From contig DAOVTB010000023.1 of NCBI GenBank assembly GCA_030633305.1, positions 1 to 32,781 on the forward strand: 32,781 nucleotides of DNA. Direction: 5' to 3'. Positions 1 through 8,084 of the stretch are shown piece after piece. The first letter of the stretch is position 1. Every line of letters begins with the position of its first letter. Under the pieces are notes generated by a model. It made no database searches. It was not told where the DNA came from and saw nothing but the letters and a program-made list of their open reading frames with translations. This stretch comes from Candidatus Muiribacteriota bacterium (GTDB lineage Bacteria > Muiribacteriota > DAOVTB01). Made by a program: the position numbers and the translations under genes.

Positions 1-576
1 CGAACATATATTGGATTTAAAGAGGCTATTCAGATTATAAACAGAAAATGTATCGATAAAGGTTTGACTCTTGTCTTACGCGACTGGTCACACCTTGATT
101 TTACTGGTTTACCTTTCCTGAAATCACCATCATACGAATTACTTACGGCCAAAGTCCTGAAACATGATTTTGAGATAATAAATTTCTGTACTGTTAGACA
201 TCCAATTGATCAGTGGCTGAGTTTCAAAAATCTTGGAATAATGAAAGAACATTTGGATTTACAAGCATATTTAACTGGATATCGGAAGTTTGCTGAAAAA
301 TGTCATGAAATTGGATTTATTAAATATGAAGATATCACACGTGATCCAGAAACAGGAATAAAGAGTCTATGTGAAAAACTGGAGATTGATTATGACCCTG
401 CATTTGTAGATAAATGGTGGCAATACACTACGATTACTGGTGATACAAACAGCCAGCGAGGATTCAAAAAGGAAATTAAATTTATGCCTCGAAGACCTAT
501 GGAAGATGGACTGCTTGAGAAATTTGAAAATAATGAAGATTATAAGAAGTCTATAGAAATATTGGGATATAGTTGA
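1..576 (+). CDS. Sulfotransferase-like protein, 3' part only
   Basis: The reading frame is open from the first base of the window, so the gene begins upstream; 191 codons and the stop are visible. The TTG at base 64 is not needed as a start. The segment CTVRHPIDQWLSF resembles the 3'-phosphate (PAPS) binding element of sulfotransferases, an Arg followed eight residues later by a Ser. The downstream IKYEDITRDPE with a following helix also fits the C-terminal part of that fold. The 5' phosphosulfate loop would lie upstream and cannot be seen. Proteins of this type transfer sulfate from PAPS to carbohydrate, peptide or lipid acceptors; the acceptor here cannot be predicted. The gene converges on the minus-strand PLD-like gene across a 97-base gap. 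Confidence 0.65.
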   Translation, partial: RTYIGFKEAIQIINRKCIDKGLTLVLRDWSHLDFTGLPFLKSPSYELLTAKVLKHDFEIINFCTVRHPIDQWLSFKNLGIMKEHLDLQAYLTGYRKFAEKCHEIGFIKYEDITRDPETGIKSLCEKLEIDYDPAFVDKWWQYTTITGDTNSQRGFKKEIKFMPRRPMEDGLLEKFENNEDYKKSIEILGYS

Positions 577-611
577 TCCCATCTCTGTAGTCTTTGGTAT
601 TAACTTTTCTT

Positions 612-638
612 TCTTTGCGCCCACCGCGTTCTTTGCGC
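612..638. repeat. 9-base quasi-periodic tract (T1)
   Basis: Three consecutive 9-base units, TCTTTGCGC, CCACCGCGT and TCTTTGCGC, lie between the converging sulfotransferase-like and PLD-like genes. Units one and three are identical. A related tract is at 10993-11019. Function is unknown, and it does not form a strong hairpin. Confidence 0.6.
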
Positions 639-673
639 GAGATTCTTTCTTTCTTTGTATTAGATTTTTGAGA

Positions 674-1195
674 TCAAATCAGATCCGAAACTTCTGAACA
701 GTATTCTTTGCGAGAGCAGTCTTTACAGAATTTCCCCATCCAGACATTGTCATACTGTTCCATGATTGAAGAAACAAGGTTGGATTCTGTAGTTATTATT
801 CCAGATTCAAAATTTCTTCGTCTGGGACTTTTTGCACCCATTCCGGCACCTGTTAGATTTGCACTGCCTGAAAAAGCAAAAACTCCATCAACAACGATGA
901 TTTTGAAATGGACCCTTGGGCATAGCATACGCTCCAGACCTTCATAAAGAATGGGATATTTATCAAAATCTTTTCTGAAATTTGGTCCTGGTTCTTTGGC
1001 ATGAATTAATCTGATCCCTACACCTTTTATGATCAATTCAGATAAAATTTGCAGAAAAGGAACCATTTTTGTACGTTTTTTTACATACATATCCTTAATA
1101 TCTGCGGTTCCAATCCAGAGAAATTCTTTAGCCAATGGAACTTTTTCCAGAATGACCTTCTTGTATATTTCTGTGTCTGTTATATATTCGATCAT
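674..1195 (-). CDS. PLD-like protein with a single HKD motif
   Basis: This 173-residue protein carries one phospholipase D signature: His96, Lys98 and Asp103 (HxKx4D), followed by GSANLTGAG (110-118) and a downstream Glu130. The family hydrolyses or transfers phosphodiester bonds; members with one HKD motif, such as Nuc-type endonucleases, usually dimerise to complete the active site. A short C-terminal tail with Cys157, Cys160 and Cys166 could bind metal, but the fourth ligand is not obvious. No signal peptide is seen, so it is probably cytoplasmic. It is the last gene of the crcB-DUF190 run, 14 bases after DUF190, so co-transcription is likely. The start has no convincing Shine-Dalgarno sequence. 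Substrate (DNA, RNA or lipid) is unknown. Confidence 0.75.
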   Translation of the reverse strand: MIEYITDTEIYKKVILEKVPLAKEFLWIGTADIKDMYVKKRTKMVPFLQILSELIIKGVGIRLIHAKEPGPNFRKDFDKYPILYEGLERMLCPRVHFKIIVVDGVFAFSGSANLTGAGMGAKSPRRRNFESGIITTESNLVSSIMEQYDNVWMGKFCKDCSRKEYCSEVSDLI

Positions 1196-1209
1196 GTAAT
1201 CACGTTACA

Positions 1210-1545
1210 TCATTTTTGAATTCTGTATTTTATTATATTTATTTCTTCCATGGTTATTAACCCGTCATCAATGGTTTTATCGAGAAAAGGAAGAAGCTTT
1301 TCTATATTTTCTTTGCTATCAATAATTTCAACAATAATAGGTAAATTTTCTGAAAGTCTTAATATGCTTGAAGTATGTAAATGACTGTCTGCACCAAAAC
1401 CCATTAATCCTTTAGTCACAGTAGCTCCTGCCAGTTTAAGTTCCATGGCTTTTAGAACAATCTGCTTATAAACCGGCTTGCCATTGTGCCTTTCATGTTC
1501 TCCGAAAAAAGCTCTTAGGATAACTGCATTTTCCTGTATTTTCAT
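1210..1545 (-). CDS. DUF190 family protein
   Basis: This 111-residue protein matches the DUF190 family in length and pattern: an N-terminal strand MKIQENAVILRAFFGE, a central GATVTKGLMGFGA turn-rich segment, and a C-terminal helix after PIIVEIIDS. DUF190 proteins have a PII-like ferredoxin fold and are often encoded beside crcB; their biochemical role is not well defined, and regulation of or binding to the channel is only a hypothesis. Its start lies 7 bases after the crcB stop, and its GAGGTG ribosome site overlaps the crcB end, so the two are probably translated from one message. Confidence 0.85.
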   Translation of the reverse strand: MKIQENAVILRAFFGEHERHNGKPVYKQIVLKAMELKLAGATVTKGLMGFGADSHLHTSSILRLSENLPIIVEIIDSKENIEKLLPFLDKTIDDGLITMEEINIIKYRIQK

Positions 1546-1552
1546 TATTTAA

Positions 1553-1942
1553 TCACCTCACACATAGAATTGTTAAATACTTTGAAACCAGAATACCAAT
1601 AAATACAATTAGAATACCTAAAATATTACTTGCAAGGATATTGAATGCTGCAAGACTGAACTCAGAATTTTTTATAAGATTCAGAGTTTCAAGGCTATAA
1701 GTGGAAAATGTGGTTAATGATCCAATCATACCTACTAAAACAAATAGTTTAAGATTTGTTGTATCTATAAATTGAGTTGATAGTTGCCAGAAAAAACCAA
1801 TAGCAAAAGCACCGATGAGATTTACAGTAAGAGTTCCCCAGGGGAAATTGCTACCCAAATGCTTATGAGCAATTCCTGAAATTGCATATCTCAAACAGGC
1901 TCCAATAAATCCTCCAAAACCTATCAAGAGTATTTTACTCAT
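1553..1942 (-). CDS. crcB: Fluoride channel CrcB/Fluc
   Basis: This 129-residue membrane protein has four hydrophobic segments and the Fluc signatures: GGFIGACLRY near the N-terminus (Arg18), WGTLTVNLIGA with the pore Asn41, and GSLTTFSTYS (74-83) with the conserved Phe79 and TFST element. Fluc proteins are dual-topology dimers that export fluoride from the cytoplasm by channel-mediated efflux. Length is normal for the family. A good AGGAGG site sits just upstream of the ATG. It heads the operon crcB-DUF190-PLD-like. The 45-base gap to the BON-domain gene upstream shows no recognisable fluoride riboswitch. Confidence 0.93.
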   Translation of the reverse strand: MSKILLIGFGGFIGACLRYAISGIAHKHLGSNFPWGTLTVNLIGAFAIGFFWQLSTQFIDTTNLKLFVLVGMIGSLTTFSTYSLETLNLIKNSEFSLAAFNILASNILGILIVFIGILVSKYLTILCVR

Positions 1943-1987
1943 GATCCCTCCTGGCTCATTTTTTTACAACAAAAAATCTATTTCAGT

Positions 1988-2551
1988 CTATTTGGTTACT
2001 CTTAAAAAGTTTTTAACTGCTTTAACTCCTGCAACACCTTTGGCGATTTCTCCGGCCAATTTTCTTTCACGTTTTGAAGCAATATTTCCTTCAAGAAAAA
2101 CAACGCCATTTCGAGTCGTAACTCTTATTTTCATTCCATTAACATTTTGATTGGCTAAAAGAGCAGTTTTCACCTGACCAGTAATTGATGGATCAACGAC
2201 AGCTTTTTCGAAAAAGGTTCGGTGAGTTTTCATTTCGCCTTTTCCCAATTTTGGTTTGTCGACGATAATATGGTTTTCAACTTTCTTTACCCTTCTAACT
2301 CCCTGGGCAAGTTTTACCGCAAGCAATGCTTCAGAAGTCATTGCGACTTTTCCTCTAAGGTGTACTACGCCTTCATCAGTAGTTACTTTTATCCTGAAAC
2401 CATTGATATCATCGTTTTTAAATAATCTTGCTTTAACTTTTGATGTAATATTTGAATCTTTTAGATAACCTGAAAACCAGTTTTCAGCCATTAAACCAGT
2501 ATTTGCAATTACAAATAGCATTAAAAATAGAATAAAAATTTTTTGTTTCAT
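1988..2551 (-). CDS. Secreted protein with two BON domains
   Basis: I place the start at 2551 because AGGAG lies seven bases upstream and the protein then begins with a Sec signal peptide (residues 1-22, MKQKIFILFLML onward); a longer frame to 2587 adds 12 residues ahead of that signal. The mature protein has two BON domains, roughly residues 35-98 and 122-186, each with the pattern xIRVTTxxGVVxLxG followed by a helix and a final strand. The family (OsmY-, Kbp- and secretin-associated BON domains) is thought to bind phospholipid or other envelope components. It is probably periplasmic and may have a stress or envelope-maintenance role. It lies directly upstream of crcB, 45 bases away, and is divergent from malQ. 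Confidence 0.85.
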   Translation of the reverse strand: MKQKIFILFLMLFVIANTGLMAENWFSGYLKDSNITSKVKARLFKNDDINGFRIKVTTDEGVVHLRGKVAMTSEALLAVKLAQGVRRVKKVENHIIVDKPKLGKGEMKTHRTFFEKAVVDPSITGQVKTALLANQNVNGMKIRVTTRNGVVFLEGNIASKRERKLAGEIAKGVAGVKAVKNFLRVTK

Positions 2552-2597
2552 CAATAATCTCCTGCATTTTTTTATCGTATATATCATATCAAATGAA

Positions 2598-2626
2598 TTG
2601 TTTTAATAGAAGTATTTTGCTATATT
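2598..2626 (+). promoter_or_regulatory. Possible sigma-70 promoter for malQ
   Basis: TTGTTT (2598-2603) and TATATT (2621-2626) are separated by 17 bases and lie 40 bases before the malQ start. In such AT-rich DNA chance matches are common, so this is only a candidate. Confidence 0.3.
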
Positions 2627-2665
2627 AATATTTAATTATGTAACTATATAAAATCGAGGTAAAAT

Positions 2666-4171
2666 ATGGAACGAGTTTGCGGAATATTACTACATCCTAC
2701 GATGTTTTATAATGAAAAAGATGCTATTGGAACACTAGGGAAAAGTGCTTATAAAATAATTGACTGGCTTAGCGATGCCGGACAGAAGTATTTGCAGATA
2801 TTGCCATTGAATCCCACTGGATATGGAGATTCGCCATATTCGAGTTTCAGTGCATTTGCAGGAAATCCATATATGATTGATCTGGAGCTTCTTGTAGGTG
2901 ATGGCGAGCTTGTAAAAAGTGACATTGCGGAATACATAAAAATGGTAAAGGTAAGTGACCATGTTGATTACGGATATGTAGCTACTGCTAAAACAAAATT
3001 ATTTAGAGCAGCTTTTGAAAAGTTCAGTGCTGGATCAAAGCTGATTAAAGAATATAAGAAATATGTATCTAAAAACAGTTCTTGGCTTGAAGATTACTGT
3101 TGTTATATGGCTTTAAGAATGGAATATGGTGGAAAAGACTGGAGTAAATGGTCAGAAGAACACATGAATAAGACATTTAAAGAATCGAATCTTCCAGAAT
3201 CAGTCAAAAAAGAAAGGGATTTTCATCTTTACCTGCAATGGAAATTTTTTCGACAGTGGGATCAGTTTAGAGCCTATGCCTCAACAAAAAATATAAAAAT
3301 AATTGGTGATGCACCAATTTTTGTAGCATATGGGAGTGCGGATGTCTGGGCGAATCGTAAATATTTTAAACTTCGCCCAGATGGAAGCCAGAGCTTTGTT
3401 GCAGGAGTTCCGCCTGATTATTTTAGTAAAACCGGGCAATTATGGGGAAATCCATTATATAACTGGGAAGAACATGAAAAAAATGGATATATATGGTGGG
3501 TTGAAAGAATTACGAATCTACTGAGATCAGTAGACATTGTAAGAATTGATCATTTTCGTGGTTTTGAAGCATGCTGGGAAGTGCCAGCTGATGAAAAAAC
3601 AGCAATAAATGGAAGTTGGGTTGATTCTGCAGGATGGGAGCTTTTCAGGAAACTTGGGAAAGTTTTTGGAGAAGATATTCCGATTATTGCTGAGGACCTG
3701 GGGATTATTACTGAAGAAGTCGAAGACCTCAGAGATGCTTTTGACCTTCCTGGAATGAAGATATTTGAATTTTGTCCCTGGAATGATCTTGAAGAATTAG
3801 CAGAAGCTCCGTATCTTCCAGTAAATTATATTGAAAATTGTGTTGCTTATACCGGAACACATGATAATCAACCCTTGATTGGATGGTTCAAACAGCTTCC
3901 AGATTATGAAAAGACTAATGTATTGAATTATCTTGGCCTTCCAGAAGAGTCAGATGATTTACATTGGAAAGTAATTGAAAATATTATGAACAGTCAGGCT
4001 GGAATGGTTGTTTTTCCAATTCAGGACATTTTAGGTCTTGGTGATGAATCCAGATTTAATACCCCAGGAACAATGGGTACATCCAATTGGTCATGGAGAA
4101 TAAAAAAAGAGATGTTAACTGATGAAGTGAGTAAACGTCTCAGAAAAATGGTAAAAACTTCACAAAGATAA
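2666..4171 (+). CDS. malQ: 4-alpha-glucanotransferase (amylomaltase, GH77)
   Basis: This 501-residue protein is a GH77 enzyme that moves 1,4-alpha-glucan chains between acceptors (disproportionation) in maltodextrin or glycogen metabolism, in the cytoplasm. The early segment LPLNPTGYGDSPYSS is a family hallmark. The catalytic residues are visible: nucleophile Asp295 in VRIDHFRG, acid/base Glu343 in IAEDLG, and Asp400 in GTHDNQP. Length is that of the short bacterial class with no N-terminal extension. A GAGG site precedes the ATG. No other maltodextrin gene lies nearby, so it appears to be transcribed alone, divergently from the BON-domain gene. Confidence 0.96.
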   Translation: MERVCGILLHPTMFYNEKDAIGTLGKSAYKIIDWLSDAGQKYLQILPLNPTGYGDSPYSSFSAFAGNPYMIDLELLVGDGELVKSDIAEYIKMVKVSDHVDYGYVATAKTKLFRAAFEKFSAGSKLIKEYKKYVSKNSSWLEDYCCYMALRMEYGGKDWSKWSEEHMNKTFKESNLPESVKKERDFHLYLQWKFFRQWDQFRAYASTKNIKIIGDAPIFVAYGSADVWANRKYFKLRPDGSQSFVAGVPPDYFSKTGQLWGNPLYNWEEHEKNGYIWWVERITNLLRSVDIVRIDHFRGFEACWEVPADEKTAINGSWVDSAGWELFRKLGKVFGEDIPIIAEDLGIITEEVEDLRDAFDLPGMKIFEFCPWNDLEELAEAPYLPVNYIENCVAYTGTHDNQPLIGWFKQLPDYEKTNVLNYLGLPEESDDLHWKVIENIMNSQAGMVVFPIQDILGLGDESRFNTPGTMGTSNWSWRIKKEMLTDEVSKRLRKMVKTSQR

Positions 4172-4189
4172 AGAAAAAAGAATAACTCA

Positions 4190-4213
4190 CACAAAGGCAC
4201 GGAGGCACAAAGG
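4190..4213. repeat. 8-base quasi-periodic tract (T2)
   Basis: Three 8-base units, CACAAAGG, CACGGAGG and CACAAAGG, follow malQ by about 20 bases. Units one and three are identical. It is of the same general type as the tracts at 612, 10993 and 22113. Confidence 0.55.
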
Positions 4214-4245
4214 AAAAAGAGAAGGACAAAATAGTTAATATAAAA

Positions 4246-4311
4246 GGGGTAAGATGGACTTTAATTTTTTTGGAGTCCAAAAAAATTCACAGTCCCCTGA
4301 CCCCTGCGCCA
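4246..4311. repeat. REP-like palindromic element P1
   Basis: Outer arms GGGGTAA (4246-4252) and TGACCCC (4298-4304) pair with one mismatch. Inside is a perfect 11-base stem, AATTTTTTTGG (4263-4273) with CCAAAAAAATT (4277-4287) around an AGT loop. The tail TGACCCCTGCGCCA (4298-4311) is identical to that of the element at 22189. The left arm AGATGGACTTTAATTTTT (4252-4269) is identical to that of the element at 13706. The layout resembles REP sequences mobilised by Y1 transposases, though none is encoded in this window. Confidence 0.65.
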
Positions 4312-4370
4312 GGTTTGATGTTTCACCAAATATATCAAACAGAAACAAAATTAATTAAAGAGGTTTATGC

Positions 4371-7300
4371 ATGAAAAAATTATTAAAAGGGATTATTTTT
4401 CTAATAGTTATCCTGGTTATAGCATCTATTGGATTGATATATTATCTGAATTCAAATCTACCTGTTGGAATGATAAGGAAGGCGATAATTGAGAATTCTG
4501 AAAAGCAACTTGGTCGTAAAGTTGAAGTTGGTAAAATAACAGGAACATTATTTAAAGGAATCGAGATCAGCGGATATAGTGTTAAGAGCAAATCAGAAAA
4601 GGAAGAATTTGTAGGAATAAAAAAATTGTATCTGGATTACGAGATCTGGCCTTTGCTTCAGAAAAAGCTTGTGATAAAACGGATTCGTCTTGAAGGTCCT
4701 GTTGTGAATATTGTTAAAACTGGTGAAAAACATAATTTTAGTGATATAAGTGAAAAATTATTTTCTAAAGGAAGTGATGATGTCGAAAAAAAGGAAGCTT
4801 TCAAGATAAATATTGATACAGTAAAAATTGTAGATGGTCAATTCACATATAAGGACAATAATGGGAAAAAATTAGCATTCAATTTTATTCAGAGTGAAAT
4901 CAAACCTAATGATCTCAACGATATTTCAGGGAATATAAAATTTACTTTGGATGGTAAAACTTCAGTAACAGCTTCTTTTTCAACCGTTATTGATAAGGGG
5001 AGTTTAAATTCAAATTTGAAATTGGGAAATCTTTCTCTGAATGATTATTGGAACTATATAGTTCCATTTGTTCCAGCAGGCCTGAAGGTAAGTGGTAAAA
5101 TAATTGATCTTGCAGCAAAAGTATCATTATTGGAATGGAAACCTGTTAAATATAATGCAGGGATTTCAGTTAAAAACCTGAGTATTATTCATCCAAAAAC
5201 AAAAGGACCTATTTTGATAAAGGAATCATCATTTGAGATAGATGAAAAAACCCTTGTGATTGATAAGTTATCATTTTCACATTCTGGAATTGAAATTGAT
5301 TCTACAGAAACAAAATTTCTGCGAGCTGATATTGATATGATTAAATTCAATAAATTTTCAGGAGATATCAGTTTTATTCTGGATAAAAAGACTTCTGTAT
5401 CAGGATCATTTTCTACAATCCTTGATATAGGGAAACTGGATTCGGATTTAAAAGTGAAAAAACTTTCCGTTTCAGATTATTGGTCATATATAGCGCCATA
5501 TACACCAGTTGGGATGAAAATAAGTGGTGATACAATTGATGTTGACACTAAATTTTCTCTTAAAAATTGGATGCCTGTTAAATATGATGCAGAAGTTTCA
5601 GTTAAAAACCTTAGTATTTTTCATCCAAAGGCTTTTGAACCGTTTATAGTAAAAGAATCAAATATGAAAATAGATGAAAAAATGGTAAAGGTGGATAAAC
5701 TTATTTTTTCACATTCTGGAGTTGAAATGAATGCGACTGGAAAAATCAATGATTTTCTTACTGATGCCCCATATTTGGAACTTGCTGGCAATATTTCTAC
5801 TATAGATATCATTAGATTAAAAACTGAGATTTCCAGATATGGTGATTTTCCTGCTGTTAAGGCTTTAAAATTTGTTGGGTCATCAAATATTAAGGATGTA
5901 AAAGTAAATTTTAAAGGAAATGTAAGAGGAAAGATGAAAGATTGGAAATACTATGCGGAAGCTGGTATTAAAGTTGGTGGACTTGAGTATAAAAAGGATA
6001 TGACATATAAAGTTCCTGCATTTTCCTGCGTTGTTAAACTTCTTGAAAATAAACTTATTATTAAGAAAATAGCGATGGATGGCCTGGATAATCCTGGAAT
6101 AGTTACCGTTAAACCATCTGGAAAAAAAGTTATTGTTTCCGGAGAACTGAATGGTACAGCAAATGTTGGAAAACTATATGGATATGTTAAAAACAATGGA
6201 ATCAACCCAGAAAAAATAAATGAACTCAGCGGAAAAGTAAAATTTAATAAAATGATTTTTGATGTAACTATTGCAAATAAGGTCAGCTGGGATTTTAAGA
6301 ATGGTTTTACACTTGATAATTTGGTTTTAAAGGTAAAAGATGTACCAGATATAGTAATACCAAAAGGGAAATTATCTGGAAATAAGAAAAAAATAGTTAT
6401 TTCTGATTGCAATGTTATGGGAATGGAACTTGGCGGAAAAATTACCAATCTAAAAAATCTTGAATTAAGTTTAAAAGGAAAAAAGACTATTGCTGAAATT
6501 TTGAAATTAAGTTCTCAACCAATGCCTAAAATCAAGCCTGTAGGGGAAATAGATGCAGATGTTACCCTTAGCATTGATCTTCTAAAAGGAGAACTCAAGG
6601 ATTTTTCTGGTTCGATAGAAGGTAAGCTGAGTGTTGTTCCTGTGAATAAAGGAAAAATGGATGCTGAGATCAGTATAAAAGGAAATAAAAATAGAATTAA
6701 TATTAAAAAATGTAGTATCAAATATCTTGATGTTCTGAATGGAAAAATTACAGGACATATAAGTAATCTTACCAAACTGGATCTGGGTCTGGATCTTAAA
6801 TTGAACAAAGTTGAAAGAATATTTGATGAATTGAAAAAAGATGCATTCAGGATTTATGGTGATGGAAATTTGGACTTGAAAGTAAAAGGAGACTATAAAA
6901 ATCCTGTTGTAAATGGTAATTTAAATCTTACAAAGGGAAAGATTTTCATCAAAGGAACTCCAACCAAAGAGGAACCAAATCCTAAACCCTTTATTATTCC
7001 ATTTGATAGTATAAATTCTCCTGTTTCTGTAAACTCAAAGAAAGTGGCAGTGAAACCAATAAATATAATACTTTGTGATGGTCAACTATCATCTGCTTTT
7101 GGGCTTGATTTTAATAAATGGCCATTCAAATATGATTTTAATTTTAAGACACCAAAACCAATGAAGGTTGAAAAAATACTTTTTGAAAATAAAGAAATGC
7201 AGAATGTTCTTAATGGAAGTATGACAATGAATGGTAAATTTTCTGGAAATACAGATTCTGTAAAAGCTCTTTCTGGATCAGGAAATGCAGTTGTAACTAA

Positions 7301-8081
7301 AGGGACTATTCAGTTTCCAAAATCAGTTTCCAAATTTGTAGAAAAAATTCCAGGTCTTGAAAAGTTATTGTATGACAAAATTTTATGCGATCTGAATATA
7401 AATAATGGAGTGATGTATCTTGGAAAATGCAAACAGTCTGCTGGGGCAAAGATGTTTGCAAAAGGTAGATTATTTTCTTTTGACGGAAATGGAGATCTTG
7501 ATTTCAATAGTTCTTTTTTGAATGTAAAAGGGACATTGAATATCATGCCGGAACTTCTTAAAAATTCTGCTTATGATGTTGATAAACTTATTAAAAATGG
7601 ACTTGATCAATTAGTCAGTCTGGCTAAACTTGTTAAGATTGACCTTACTGCTGCAGGCGACAAACTAAAGAAAAAATTTGAAACTGATGGTATTCCTGTT
7701 TCTTTTGCTGTAAAGGGAAAAGTTCCTGATGAACTTTCTTATGGCATGGACACTGACTCAGTTTCAAAGTATGCAACCGGTCTTATAAAAGCAGAAGGTA
7801 AGAAATTTATTGATGTCGAAAAGAAAAAGGCTATGGATAAACTTAAAAGTGGACTTTTGAATAAACTTTTAGGAGGTAGTAAGCAACCAGCAACTCCAGT
7901 TCCAGTAACTCCTGCTGCAAACAGTACAAAGCCAGCACCTGTTCCTGCATCGCCAAAAAGTCTTGAAGATAATTTGAAAGATATGTTGAATAATAAACTT
8001 AAAGATATCACTGGGTCTACAACTGAAAGCGGTGGGAAAATAGATGGAAAGGATTTATTGAAAAACCTGTTTAAATTTTAA
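4371..8081 (+). CDS. AsmA/TamB-like envelope protein
   Basis: This 1236-residue protein has one N-terminal membrane anchor (about residues 5-27) and a long periplasmic body of short beta strands. The opening after the anchor, with LGRKVEVGKITG and then VIKRIRLEGPVVNI, is typical of AsmA-like/TamB-like proteins, which form bridge-like beta structures thought to move phospholipid or assist outer-membrane assembly. Residues 186-317 and 330-461 are a tandem duplication with a 144-residue period (SVKNLSIxHPK, SFSHSGIE and similar blocks recur). The C-terminal part is AsmA-like and contains a Pro/Ala-rich linker before a last charged segment. AAAGAGGT (4357-4364) precedes the ATG. It converges on the permease gene with three bases between stop codons. 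The specific subfamily is uncertain. Confidence 0.75.
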   Translation: MKKLLKGIIFLIVILVIASIGLIYYLNSNLPVGMIRKAIIENSEKQLGRKVEVGKITGTLFKGIEISGYSVKSKSEKEEFVGIKKLYLDYEIWPLLQKKLVIKRIRLEGPVVNIVKTGEKHNFSDISEKLFSKGSDDVEKKEAFKINIDTVKIVDGQFTYKDNNGKKLAFNFIQSEIKPNDLNDISGNIKFTLDGKTSVTASFSTVIDKGSLNSNLKLGNLSLNDYWNYIVPFVPAGLKVSGKIIDLAAKVSLLEWKPVKYNAGISVKNLSIIHPKTKGPILIKESSFEIDEKTLVIDKLSFSHSGIEIDSTETKFLRADIDMIKFNKFSGDISFILDKKTSVSGSFSTILDIGKLDSDLKVKKLSVSDYWSYIAPYTPVGMKISGDTIDVDTKFSLKNWMPVKYDAEVSVKNLSIFHPKAFEPFIVKESNMKIDEKMVKVDKLIFSHSGVEMNATGKINDFLTDAPYLELAGNISTIDIIRLKTEISRYGDFPAVKALKFVGSSNIKDVKVNFKGNVRGKMKDWKYYAEAGIKVGGLEYKKDMTYKVPAFSCVVKLLENKLIIKKIAMDGLDNPGIVTVKPSGKKVIVSGELNGTANVGKLYGYVKNNGINPEKINELSGKVKFNKMIFDVTIANKVSWDFKNGFTLDNLVLKVKDVPDIVIPKGKLSGNKKKIVISDCNVMGMELGGKITNLKNLELSLKGKKTIAEILKLSSQPMPKIKPVGEIDADVTLSIDLLKGELKDFSGSIEGKLSVVPVNKGKMDAEISIKGNKNRINIKKCSIKYLDVLNGKITGHISNLTKLDLGLDLKLNKVERIFDELKKDAFRIYGDGNLDLKVKGDYKNPVVNGNLNLTKGKIFIKGTPTKEEPNPKPFIIPFDSINSPVSVNSKKVAVKPINIILCDGQLSSAFGLDFNKWPFKYDFNFKTPKPMKVEKILFENKEMQNVLNGSMTMNGKFSGNTDSVKALSGSGNAVVTKGTIQFPKSVSKFVEKIPGLEKLLYDKILCDLNINNGVMYLGKCKQSAGAKMFAKGRLFSFDGNGDLDFNSSFLNVKGTLNIMPELLKNSAYDVDKLIKNGLDQLVSLAKLVKIDLTAAGDKLKKKFETDGIPVSFAVKGKVPDELSYGMDTDSVSKYATGLIKAEGKKFIDVEKKKAMDKLKSGLLNKLLGGSKQPATPVPVTPAANSTKPAPVPASPKSLEDNLKDMLNNKLKDITGSTTESGGKIDGKDLLKNLFKF

Positions 8082-8084
8082 GGA

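Noticed and set aside
64-66. TTG as the start of the sulfotransferase-like gene
   Set aside because: The frame is open back to base 1, and the protein would be too short for the family with this start.
1943-1987. Fluoride riboswitch before crcB
   Set aside because: The 45-base gap has no match to the conserved crcB-motif pseudoknot, and it is too short and AT-rich to hold the full aptamer.
4246-4311. P1 as an intrinsic terminator of malQ
   Set aside because: The inner stem is A/T pairs with few G/C pairs, it lies 75 bases after the stop, and it has no trailing T run, so repeat origin explains it better.
5951-6448. A 165-codon minus-strand frame inside the AsmA/TamB-like gene
   Set aside because: It is an antisense shadow of a real coding frame with low-complexity composition and no ribosome site of note.
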